Below, piece by piece: positions 35,493 to 42,733 of a stretch of DNA of 53,183 bases. The position numbers were made by a program, and so were the translations under genes. Source of the DNA: Fimenecus sp045543095 (lineage in GTDB: Bacteria > Bacillota > Clostridia > Oscillospirales > Acutalibacteraceae); the NCBI GenBank assembly GCA_045543095.1, contig JAZQMC010000006.1, positions 1 to 53,183 on the forward strand, written 5' to 3'. Positions within the stretch are counted from its first letter, which is position 1, and each line of letters starts with the position of its first letter. The notes below the pieces were generated by a model that worked only from the letters and a program-made list of their open reading frames with translations, made no database searches and had not been told where the DNA came from.

Positions 35493-36464
35493 ATGAAAAA
35501 GAATACTAAAAAAGCATTAAAAACTGCCGGCATTGTTGGTGCAACCGCTGCCGCAACATATTTTTTACTCGGTAACTTCTTTTATTATGTAACACTTACC
35601 AAAAGCGGAATGAAAAATCCATTTGTAGCAAAAATAGCAAGCGGTACTAAAGAGAAGGACGAAGAAAGACTTCGCCTTGACGCAATCAAAGAAGAGGGTA
35701 AAAACTGGTTTGACAATGCAAATAAAGAAAAAATTATAATAAAATCAACCAATACAGGCAAAAATCTTCACGCTGATTTTCTCTTTCCCGAAAAAGAAAG
35801 TAATATATTTGTAATCATAATACACGGCTATACTTCTTCACCACGCGGAATGGGAATTTACGCACAAAAATATCACAAATTAGGCTATAATATACTTATG
35901 CCAAGTCTTAACGGACACGCAGACAGCGAGGCAAATTCCGTAACTATGGGTTGGAAAGACAGACTCGATATTGTTGATTGGGTGAATTTTATAGCAGAGA
36001 ATTATCCACAAAGCAAAATAATTCTCCATGGTGAATCAATGGGTTCAGCAACAACAATGATGACTACCGGTGAAGAATTGCCCGAAAATGTAAAAGTGGC
36101 TGTTGCAGACTGCGGTTACACATCTGTTTGGGATATTTTCAGTAATAAAATTAAAAACAACTTTAAAATGCACGAATTCCCCACTCTTTACAGTGCAAAT
36201 GTTGTTAATAAACTTTATTCTGGCTTTGATTTTAAAGAGGCATCAGCGATTGAGCAGTTAAAAAAATCAAAAACACCAACAATTTTCATACACGGCGATA
36301 AAGATACGTTTGTACCTTATGAAATGCTCGACAGAGTTTATGAAGCTTGTGCAAGTGAAAAAGAAAAAATTACAATCCCAGACTCACCTCACGCAAGAAA
36401 TGCTTGTGTTAACCCTGAGCTTTATTGGAATTCAGTTATTGAATTTATAAACAAGTACATATAA
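35493..36464 (+). CDS. Membrane-anchored alpha/beta hydrolase
   Basis: The 323-residue protein has an N-terminal hydrophobic segment (about residues 9-32, KTAGIVGATAAATYFLLGNFFYYV) that would anchor it in the membrane. The hydrolase domain follows with IIHGYTSSPRGMGIYAQKY near residue 110 (oxyanion His-Gly), LHGESMGSATTM near residue 182 with the nucleophile Ser, IHGDKDTFVP near residue 270 with the Asp, and SPHARN near residue 301 with the His. The closest group I recognise is the BAAT/acyl-CoA-like and BEM46-like hydrolases of Firmicutes; the substrate is unknown. It has an AGGGAGG site and is a single gene. Confidence 0.85.
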   Translation: MKKNTKKALKTAGIVGATAAATYFLLGNFFYYVTLTKSGMKNPFVAKIASGTKEKDEERLRLDAIKEEGKNWFDNANKEKIIIKSTNTGKNLHADFLFPEKESNIFVIIIHGYTSSPRGMGIYAQKYHKLGYNILMPSLNGHADSEANSVTMGWKDRLDIVDWVNFIAENYPQSKIILHGESMGSATTMMTTGEELPENVKVAVADCGYTSVWDIFSNKIKNNFKMHEFPTLYSANVVNKLYSGFDFKEASAIEQLKKSKTPTIFIHGDKDTFVPYEMLDRVYEACASEKEKITIPDSPHARNACVNPELYWNSVIEFINKYI

Positions 36465-36469
36465 AAGCT

Positions 36470-36500
36470 AACCCCCAGCCAAACGGTTGGGGGTAATTTT
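36470..36500. terminator. Terminator between the hydrolase and dockerin genes
   Basis: CCCCCAGCC and GGTTGGGGG pair (one G-U) around loop AAAC, followed by TAATTTTTA on the plus strand. The minus strand has a weaker T-run in the flank, so it mainly serves the hydrolase. Confidence 0.8.
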
Positions 36501-38578
36501 TATAATTTGTCGATTTCGCCACTCTTGAATTTGAAAATTCTTAATGCATCTGCAAGCTCAACCTTGCCGTTTTTGTCGGTATCTGCTGCTTTAAGCGATG
36601 TATCCGAAAGTTTTATTTCACCTGATTTATATTTGAACACCATAAGAGCATCTGCAATGGTTACTGCACCGTCGGCATCAATATCACCTAATGTATAATT
36701 TGTACTGCTTGATACAGTTATTTTACATGTTGCGGTGAAAGTACCAACTTTTGCGGTGATTGTCGCCGTACCGACACCGATTGCAGTTATTTTACCGTTT
36801 ATAACAGTTGCAACTGATTTGTCGGAAGTTGACCACGTTACAGATTTGTTATCTGTTGTATTTGACGGTTTATAAGTAACTGTAAGTTCTTTAGTGTCAC
36901 CTGTGAACATTGAAAGCGATGTATTGCTCAAAGAAATTCCTGTAAGAGCTACAATATTATCTGCATTTCGAATAATATTCACAACATAAGTTCTCTTATT
37001 ACCATTTTCTGCAGTTACCTGAATTTCAACCGCATTACTGCCTGCCTTTAAATCTACTTTGCCTGTACCACTTACTTTTGCCTTTGAATTAATTGATGTA
37101 GCAGTAATATTTACAGAAGAAACTGATGAAGGAACTTCTATTGAATATCCGCTTGTTTTACCCGAATCAAAACCAAAATTATAGTCGTCAATTTTTAATG
37201 TTTTAAGCCAGTTGTTCGGGCTGTAATTATTTGCCTCAGGTAATTGACAGGCCTTTGCGGGCATATTTCTGTAATAAGGAATTAAGAATGTAAAGCTGTT
37301 ATCAAGAATTCCTAAATCAGCATAAGTATTCTTAATTGAAATTGATTCAGAATAAGGTGCAGATATATTTGCCATATACTGATGCCACCAAACCTGATTC
37401 ACAACATTAAACTTTTGATAATACAATGTGTCTTGTTTATTGTTTATGTAGCCGTTACCAATCCACTTTGCACCGCCGACAATGGCTTTATACTGTGAAT
37501 TCCACGGCAACATATATTTGGTTTTATTAGCATCGGATGACGTAGTTCCTGTTGCATATTTTAAACCATTTGCTATTGGGTCACCACTTGCAGTTGCACC
37601 TATATTATAAAAATTATAATATCCCGAATAATTTGTACCATCTTTTGCAATATACTTACCGCTTGTAGAACCGCTACCTTGTTTTCCCACTTCCTGAACA
37701 GTTCTTGAAGCAAGATGATAAGGGCTGACATTTGCTTTAATACCCGCGTCAATATATGCCTGTGCGTAAGAAATATCTTTATTATCGGTGTTCTTAATAT
37801 TTACACCATCCATAAATGAACCTTTTAAAATCTTCTGCACACCGTCAAGTGTCTGTGTTTTACTGTCATAAGAAAGTGCTTCAAACATAAACACATTTTG
37901 TTCATTTAGGAAATTTCGAGGGTCCATATAGTAAGCAATAGTCTGTGCATTTGCCTGATACCAACCACTTTCATTATCGGGGTTAAGCCATTTGTCCTCA
38001 CGCCAGTTATATGCACCTGACTGCGTTGAACGATAAGAATACGGCAAAGTATAGTAAATAACGCTTCGACCTAATGCACCTTGAATGTCAGTAGAAATCA
38101 CATCATTCCAATCAAGCTTGGTATCGTAAAAAACGAAATTCCAATTCGGGTGCAAGCTTAAAAGATTCTCAATATATTCTTTATAGATTTCGGGTACACC
38201 CTCGGGCATTTCATAATCATCTGTGGTTGTTTTAATAACTACCCATTCTGCATTTACATATCCCTCGTATTTTTTCCCGTTATAAGTAAACTCAATGTGA
38301 CACCATTCGGGTATTGAGGTATCACCATCACTTGAAACAGTTTCAATAACAATTACAGGATGTCGTGAACCAAGCACCACATTCAAACCGCTTGAATCTT
38401 TTAAAATATTTGTTGAAATTTTAGATGTTGGCGTAGTTCTAACTTTGGTGGGTATATCTAAATCAGTAATATAACCAGACTGTGTTGCCGCACTTACAGC
38501 AAAATAAGAAGTAAGAGAAAACAATATAGAGATACACAAAATTACAGAAATAATGCTTTTGAAAATTCTGTTCTGCAT
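36500..38578 (-). CDS. Secreted glucosaminidase-type wall hydrolase with Ig-like domains and a C-terminal dockerin
   Basis: The 692-residue protein starts with a signal peptide ending near VSAATQ. An SH3-like domain spans about residues 40-110. A catalytic region of the endo-beta-N-acetylglucosaminidase type follows, with YIENLLSLHPNWNFVFYD near residue 140, ASRTVQEVGKQG near residue 290 (probable catalytic Glu), and YYNFYNIGA. A cadherin-like beta sandwich (SVSSVNITATSINSKAKVSG) lies near residue 490 and a Big_2 domain near residue 550. The C-terminus has two dockerin type I calcium loops, DIDADGAVTIADAL and DTDKNGKVELADAL, each with the FKYKSGE tail. Dockerins bind cohesins of a cellulosome-like scaffold. 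The ATG at 38578 follows an AAGGA site. Confidence 0.87.
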   Translation of the reverse strand: MQNRIFKSIISVILCISILFSLTSYFAVSAATQSGYITDLDIPTKVRTTPTSKISTNILKDSSGLNVVLGSRHPVIVIETVSSDGDTSIPEWCHIEFTYNGKKYEGYVNAEWVVIKTTTDDYEMPEGVPEIYKEYIENLLSLHPNWNFVFYDTKLDWNDVISTDIQGALGRSVIYYTLPYSYRSTQSGAYNWREDKWLNPDNESGWYQANAQTIAYYMDPRNFLNEQNVFMFEALSYDSKTQTLDGVQKILKGSFMDGVNIKNTDNKDISYAQAYIDAGIKANVSPYHLASRTVQEVGKQGSGSTSGKYIAKDGTNYSGYYNFYNIGATASGDPIANGLKYATGTTSSDANKTKYMLPWNSQYKAIVGGAKWIGNGYINNKQDTLYYQKFNVVNQVWWHQYMANISAPYSESISIKNTYADLGILDNSFTFLIPYYRNMPAKACQLPEANNYSPNNWLKTLKIDDYNFGFDSGKTSGYSIEVPSSVSSVNITATSINSKAKVSGTGKVDLKAGSNAVEIQVTAENGNKRTYVVNIIRNADNIVALTGISLSNTSLSMFTGDTKELTVTYKPSNTTDNKSVTWSTSDKSVATVINGKITAIGVGTATITAKVGTFTATCKITVSSSTNYTLGDIDADGAVTIADALMVFKYKSGEIKLSDTSLKAADTDKNGKVELADALRIFKFKSGEIDKL

Positions 38579-38669
38579 TGTTTTCACATCCTTCGTCAAT
38601 ATTTAAGTTTATTTTACCAAAAAACACTATAATCGTCAAGTTACATAATCTTTCCATATTGCTATATTT

Positions 38670-39803
38670 TTAATTATTTAGTAAATGTGATGCTGAAAAA
38701 TATGACCACCCGAAAGCCAGTGAATTTCCTATTGTTTCAATCTGTCGCAAAATTACATCATCATTTTCAATCCATTCATTTTCTCCTTTTCCAGCATAAA
38801 CATCTTTTTCGTTGCTTTTATAGACAGCAAGTCCTATTACAATCTTTGTATTTTCATTTTGTAATGTTAACCATTCGTCAAGCAAATTATTGAACGGCAT
38901 TGTTGAATGTTCAAATCCAAAATATAGTTGAGGAATAAGAATATCGGCATATCCCCTATTTTCTGCCCAGAGTTTTATATCTGCATAAGAATCATTATAA
39001 TTCTTTTCAATGTCAGCAGACGGGCTTATTGATACTAAAATATCATTATCATAACTTTTTACAAGTGAATAAATCGAAGAAACTAATGAATTTACAGCGT
39101 TTCTTCTAAAATCAGCAAGATTTAATTCACCGCCGTTTGCAATGTATTCTTTATATATTATTTCGTCGATTTTTTTGTCGGTTGTGGGATAAAAATAATC
39201 ATCAATATGTATTCCGTCAATATCATAATTATTAAGTATTTCACGAATACCACTTAACACATAATTTTGAACATCGGGATATGCAGGGTTATAGTAAGTA
39301 GCATTATCAGTTATGATTATTCGTTCATCTTTATTATTTTTAGTGAGTATTTGCCCTGCAAAAGAGTTTATAGATATTTCTTCAATACTATTATCGTTTC
39401 TTATTCTGTAAGGATTTAACCACGCGTGAATTAAAATATTATGCTCTTTTGCGTACTTAATAAAATAATAAAGAATATCAAATTTTAAGTCACCCTTTTC
39501 ATTTTTACAATATTCACTGACTTGATAATTTTCTGATTTATAAAAACAATCATCAAAGGCTCTTATATGTAAAAAAACATTATTCACTTTATATTTTTTC
39601 AATTCTGTGAGCACATTGTTAATATTGAGTTCCAGCTCCTCTGCACTGTTACTTTTTATACATAACTCCTCAATCTCTTTATATGTAATCCAAACACCAA
39701 TAAATTTTGAATTTTCTTTAGTCTTGTCCTCTTGTGAGCAATTAAAATTGCAAGAAGAAAATATTAAAACTACTGCCAAAATCAATAAAAAAACTTTTTT
39801 CAA
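38670..39803 (-). CDS. Lipoprotein of the GHL10/DUF187 family (glycosyl hydrolase-like)
   Basis: A 377-residue lipoprotein, with a signal peptide and lipobox LIFSSC at residues about 14-19, so it should sit outside on the membrane. KFIGVWITYKEIEEL near residue 33 begins a TIM-barrel-like domain. VNNVFLHIRAFDDCFYKS, ILIHAWLNPYRI and DIDGIHIDDYFYPT are the typical GHL10 blocks, with acidic residues at strand ends. LVSISPSADIEKNY and LIPQLYFGFEHS follow. The family probably acts on peptidoglycan or a related glycan. The start is a TTG with an AAAGGTGG site 8 bases away. It has no clear operon partner. Confidence 0.85.
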   Translation of the reverse strand: MKKVFLLILAVVLIFSSCNFNCSQEDKTKENSKFIGVWITYKEIEELCIKSNSAEELELNINNVLTELKKYKVNNVFLHIRAFDDCFYKSENYQVSEYCKNEKGDLKFDILYYFIKYAKEHNILIHAWLNPYRIRNDNSIEEISINSFAGQILTKNNKDERIIITDNATYYNPAYPDVQNYVLSGIREILNNYDIDGIHIDDYFYPTTDKKIDEIIYKEYIANGGELNLADFRRNAVNSLVSSIYSLVKSYDNDILVSISPSADIEKNYNDSYADIKLWAENRGYADILIPQLYFGFEHSTMPFNNLLDEWLTLQNENTKIVIGLAVYKSNEKDVYAGKGENEWIENDDVILRQIETIGNSLAFGWSYFSASHLLNN

Positions 39804-39832
39804 AAAATTTCCACCTTTTTTATAAAAAATAC

Positions 39833-39860
39833 TTGACTTATTGAAAACCTATGCTATAAT
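39833..39860 (+). promoter_or_regulatory. Promoter of the perR-reverse rubrerythrin operon
   Basis: A -35 TTGACT (39833-39838) and a perfect -10 TATAAT (39855-39860) are spaced by 16 bases. The predicted transcription start falls within the operator palindrome just downstream. Confidence 0.85.
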
Positions 39861-39863
39861 AAT

Positions 39864-39882
39864 AACAGTAATCATTACTGTT
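39864..39882. promoter_or_regulatory. Perfect 9-1-9 palindrome, probable PerR operator
   Basis: AACAGTAAT-C-ATTACTGTT is a perfect inverted repeat with a 1-base centre. Its core resembles the Per/Fur box (ATAAT-N-ATTAT) and it covers the transcription start of the gene for a PerR-type regulator, 4 bases before the AGGAGG ribosome site. Autorepression with release by peroxide is the expected behaviour. Confidence 0.85.
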
Positions 39883-39897
39883 AAGGAGGTGCAGGGA

Positions 39898-40287
39898 ATG
39901 GCACTTGAAAGAAAGAGCAAACAAAGAGATGCAATTATCAGTGAATTAAAAGCACGATATGACCACCCTACTGCTATGGAGCTTTTCTTGTCTGTTCGAG
40001 AAAAAATACCGAACTTAAGCCTTGGTACTCTTTACAGAAATCTTTCTCAGCTTGAGCAATGCGGTCAAATTATTAAAATACCAGATGGTGCTCAAGACCG
40101 TTTTGACGGCAATCCTCTCCCCCATGCACACTTTAAATGTAATTGTTGCGGTAAAGTATATGATGTAATGTCAATTAAAAATCACAGTTTTGATTGCGAA
40201 AATGAAAATATTGGTCAAATATACGGTTACAGTTTAATGCTTTTCGGTAGATGCAAAGGCTGCGACGAATACCGTTTTAATAATTAA
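39898..40287 (+). CDS. perR: Fur-family peroxide regulator, PerR-like
   Basis: The 129-residue protein starts at the ATG at 39898 after AAGGAGG; the upstream frame only passes through the operator. It has the winged-helix region (DHPTAMELFLSVREKIPNLSLGTLYRNLSQLEQ near residue 22-54) and the dimer/metal half with DRFDGNPLPHAHFKCNCC near residue 70-87. CNCC and RCKGC form the structural zinc site. PerR-type ligands (His in DHPTA, Asp in DRFD, His-x-His in HAHF, Asp in KVYDVM) are all present, which favours PerR over Fur. It is in an operon with the reverse rubrerythrin, its usual type of target. Confidence 0.87.
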   Translation: MALERKSKQRDAIISELKARYDHPTAMELFLSVREKIPNLSLGTLYRNLSQLEQCGQIIKIPDGAQDRFDGNPLPHAHFKCNCCGKVYDVMSIKNHSFDCENENIGQIYGYSLMLFGRCKGCDEYRFNN

Positions 40288-40311
40288 AATTAATTTTGGA
40301 GGAAATTCACT

Positions 40312-40857
40312 ATGAAAAAATTTGTATGTTCAGTTTGCGGTTATGTTCACGAAGGAGATTCAGCACCCGAAAGATGCCCACAGTGTAAAGTGCCTGCTGA
40401 CAAGTTCAACGAAATCAAAGAAGACGAAAGAACTTGGGCTGCAGAACACGTTGTAGGTGTTGCAAAAGGTGTTCGTGAAGACATTATTATGGACCTTCGT
40501 GCTAACTTTGAAGGCGAATGTTCTGAGGTTGGTATGTACCTTGCAATGGCAAGAGTTGCTCACCGTGAGGGCTATCCTGAAATCGGTCTTTACTGGGAAA
40601 AGGCTGCTTGGGAAGAAGCTGAGCACGCTGCAAAGTTTGCAGAGCTTCTCGGTGAAGTTGTAACAGACAGCACAAAGAAAAACCTTGAAATGAGAGTTGA
40701 CGCTGAAAACGGTGCAACTGCAGGTAAATTCGACCTTGCGAAGCGTGCAAAGGAACTTGGTCTTGACGCTATTCACGATACAGTTCATGAAATGGCTCGT
40801 GACGAAGCAAGACACGGCAAAGCATTTGAAGGTCTTCTTGCAAGATATTTCAAATAA
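40312..40857 (+). CDS. Reverse rubrerythrin (rubredoxin domain first)
   Basis: The 181-residue protein begins with a rubredoxin-like domain, CSVCGYVHEG near residue 5 and CPQCKVPADKF near residue 21, followed by a ferritin-like di-iron domain (ECSEVGMYLAMARVAHREGYPE, WEEAEHAAKFAE, EMARDEARHGKAF). This order is the opposite of classical rubrerythrin and matches reverse rubrerythrins, which in Clostridium acetobutylicum reduce peroxide and oxygen and are PerR-controlled. It follows perR by 24 bases with a GGAGG site, and ends at a terminator. The operon should be strongly induced by oxygen or peroxide. Confidence 0.93.
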   Translation: MKKFVCSVCGYVHEGDSAPERCPQCKVPADKFNEIKEDERTWAAEHVVGVAKGVREDIIMDLRANFEGECSEVGMYLAMARVAHREGYPEIGLYWEKAAWEEAEHAAKFAELLGEVVTDSTKKNLEMRVDAENGATAGKFDLAKRAKELGLDAIHDTVHEMARDEARHGKAFEGLLARYFK

Positions 40858-40890
40858 GATAATACTTTAAAACATATATAAATATAGAAA

Positions 40891-40923
40891 GGCACGATTT
40901 TGGTGACAAGTCGTGTCTTTTTT
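40891..40923 (+). terminator. Terminator after reverse rubrerythrin
   Basis: GGCACGA (40891-40897) pairs with TCGTGTC (40911-40917), with one G-U pair and a loop of about 13 bases, followed by a run of T. It lies about 35 bases past the stop. Confidence 0.8.
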
Positions 40924-40941
40924 CGTTGCTTTTAAATATAC

Positions 40942-40971
40942 AAAAACAACCCCCACATAATGTGGAGGTTG
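40942..40971 (-). terminator. Terminator after the small secreted protein gene
   Basis: On the minus strand CAACCTCCACA (40971-40961) pairs with TGTGGGGGTTG (40957-40947) with one mismatch and a loop of 3 bases, followed by TTTTTG. It closes the sigma factor operon. Confidence 0.8.
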
Positions 40972-40982
40972 CCTCTGGTTAA

Positions 40983-41387
40983 TTACGGATAATCGTATGT
41001 AACATGAGTTTCGCTACCAGCCTTGCAAGTTACTTTAATTCTGTAATCTGCAAAAATGTTGATAAGTCTTGTTTCTTCAAGCAAAAGAACCGTTCCTGTA
41101 CCTGACTTTGTCCATGTTTCAATGGTTTCATAACCGCTTGATTTTTCTTTCTGCAATTCAATTTTAATGTAAAGTGAAGTTGAATATTTTGCAGAAACAG
41201 ATACTGATGATGTTGAATTAATTCCACTAATAGTAAATACAGTAGTGACTGCACTTATCGTAGTAAAGCGTGGCATTATTACATTTTCTTCATCGGTAGT
41301 TTCAGCAAAAGAACTGATTGCAAAAATTGAAAAAAGCATAGTTAATACAAGAATTATACTTATACTTTTCTTCATAATATTTAACAT
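40983..41387 (-). CDS. Small secreted beta-rich protein
   Basis: A 134-residue protein starting at an ATG at 41387 that follows GGGGTGA; the frame upstream is not preceded by a site. Residues about 5-30 are a signal peptide (KKSISIILVLTMLFSIFAISSFAE). The mature part begins with an acidic linker and then PRFTTISAVTTVFTISG and LYIKIELQKEKSSGYETIETW, typical of small exported proteins with predicted beta-sandwich folds that are often found near sigma factor genes in clostridia. Function unknown. It is the third gene of the sigma-DUF4367 operon, 46 bases after the DUF4367 gene. Confidence 0.72.
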   Translation of the reverse strand: MLNIMKKSISIILVLTMLFSIFAISSFAETTDEENVIMPRFTTISAVTTVFTISGINSTSSVSVSAKYSTSLYIKIELQKEKSSGYETIETWTKSGTGTVLLLEETRLINIFADYRIKVTCKAGSETHVTYDYP

Positions 41388-41433
41388 ATTTTCACCCCTT
41401 AAATAACTATAATCGTAATTATGGGTGGATATG

Positions 41434-42063
41434 TTAATCAATATTTTCAGCAATTTTTATGAATTCCTCTTTAGTAAATGTACCATCAATTCTATAAATA
41501 TAATCATTTTTAGTCCAAATCAAATTGTCTACATCAAGGTTACCACTACAATATGTATAAGTAAATCCATCAATTATTATTTCTTCAATAACAAATCCTT
41601 CAGTATCAAAATCAACTTTTGATGATGAAGAGTTTTTATAAATTGTAAAGAAATTACCATCATTTGATACATATCTATTGATTATCTGTTTAGTTGAGTT
41701 TAAGGTTTCATTGAGTATAAATCCATCAGGTATATAGCCTACATTTATTTCGCCGTTTACAGAGTTTTTATTATCTTCAGTAAGTTGGAATGCGGTATAT
41801 TTTTCAAATTTATCAAGAATAAATTCGCGTGATGACGGGACAACAAATGCAGTCAGTAATAAAGCACACAACACGGCTGCAACCATCATTACTCTTACGG
41901 TTTTTGTCGTAAAACGATGATAATAACCACCACGCATTTTATCAAAAAGCTTATTTCTCCATTTTATATGCTTTTTTGAATATTCGGGTTCAGGAAGAAC
42001 TTCAGGAAAGGTTTCATACCAATCTTCCATTACTAACTCACAAGCTTGTGCTAATTTAGTCAT
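41434..42063 (-). CDS. DUF4367-domain membrane protein, possible anti-sigma factor
   Basis: The 209-residue protein has a cytoplasmic N-terminal part (about residues 1-55), a single transmembrane helix (VMMVAAVLCALLLTAFVVP, about residues 58-76) and an outer beta-rich domain of the DUF4367 type (VGYIPDGFILNETL near residue 108, and IIDGFTYTYCSG and NDYIYRIDGTFTKEEFIKIAENI at the end). Its ATG at 42063 lies inside the end of the sigma gene, overlapping by eight bases (ATGACTAA), which strongly suggests coupled synthesis. Membrane-spanning proteins in this place commonly bind and hold the cognate sigma factor. This has not been shown for this family member. Confidence 0.75.
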   Translation of the reverse strand: MTKLAQACELVMEDWYETFPEVLPEPEYSKKHIKWRNKLFDKMRGGYYHRFTTKTVRVMMVAAVLCALLLTAFVVPSSREFILDKFEKYTAFQLTEDNKNSVNGEINVGYIPDGFILNETLNSTKQIINRYVSNDGNFFTIYKNSSSSKVDFDTEGFVIEEIIIDGFTYTYCSGNLDVDNLIWTKNDYIYRIDGTFTKEEFIKIAENID

Positions 42064-42607
42064 TTTTCTCAGCTTCCTCTTTATATTTTTTAATAAACTG
42101 CATTCCAAGCATACATTTCTGTCGTACATAAGTATGTGACAAACCTAATTTCTCTGCTATCTGTTCGCCACTCAATTCATAAATATACTTAAGACAAAAT
42201 ACATATCGATAAGATTCGGGCATAGCTGCAATAGCACTCTTTAGAAACATTAAATCACAAACCTCGTGCTCACAGCTTGATGTTGAAAGACTAAAGAATT
42301 CGCTTAAATCTGCATCTGCCACGTTGTCCATATGTTTTTTCTCTCTGCGATAAACGTCAATTGTGACACATTTTGACACCAATTTAACATAGTTCTTAAA
42401 ATGTTTATCGTTAAAATCTTGCTTTATGTTATGAAAATCCTGTGCAAATTTCATCATTATTTCCTGTGCACAGTCTTCTGCTGTTTCGTGATTTTTAAAA
42501 TATTCCATTGCCACATAATAAGCGGTACTGTAAAATTTGTTATAAAATTCTTCAAACCTCGGTGTATCAGCAGGATTTTGAAGCATTGACAAGCATATTG
42601 ATAACAT
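42056..42607 (-). CDS. Sigma-70 family factor, ECF-like
   Basis: A 183-residue two-domain sigma factor. Region 2 is seen in FYNKFYSTAYYVAMEYFKNHETAEDCAQEIMMKF (about residues 22-55), with DVYRREKK at its end. Region 4 is AAMPESYRYVFCLKYIYELSGEQIAEKLGLSHTYVRQK (about residues 125-163), an H-T-H that recognises the -35. Short and without region 3, it fits an ECF-like factor. It starts at an ATG after GGGGAG and overlaps the DUF4367 gene, which may be its anti-sigma partner. Promoter at 42634-42662 appears sigma-A type. Confidence 0.87.
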   Translation of the reverse strand: MLSICLSMLQNPADTPRFEEFYNKFYSTAYYVAMEYFKNHETAEDCAQEIMMKFAQDFHNIKQDFNDKHFKNYVKLVSKCVTIDVYRREKKHMDNVADADLSEFFSLSTSSCEHEVCDLMFLKSAIAAMPESYRYVFCLKYIYELSGEQIAEKLGLSHTYVRQKCMLGMQFIKKYKEEAEKND

Positions 42608-42633
42608 AAATATACTCCCCTCTCTATTGGCAA

Positions 42634-42662
42634 ATTATACCTTAAAAACTAAAATAAATCAA
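42634..42662 (-). promoter_or_regulatory. Promoter of the sigma factor operon
   Basis: TTGATT (42662-42657), a 17-base spacer and TATAAT (42639-42634) are seen on the minus strand. The predicted start lies about 20 bases before the sigma gene's ATG. Confidence 0.7.
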
Positions 42663-42679
42663 GTTTTGACAATAAAAAA

Positions 42680-42718
42680 CAAAAAAACCGCACTTCTCGT
42701 AACTGAAAAGTACGGTTT
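42680..42718 (-). terminator. Terminator after gpmI
   Basis: On the minus strand AAACCGTACTT (42718-42708) pairs with AAGTGCGGTTT (42695-42685), one G-U or mismatch, followed by TTTTT. It ends the pgk-tpiA-gpmI transcript 15 bases past the stop. Confidence 0.85.
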
Positions 42719-42733
42719 AAATTTTATAACATC

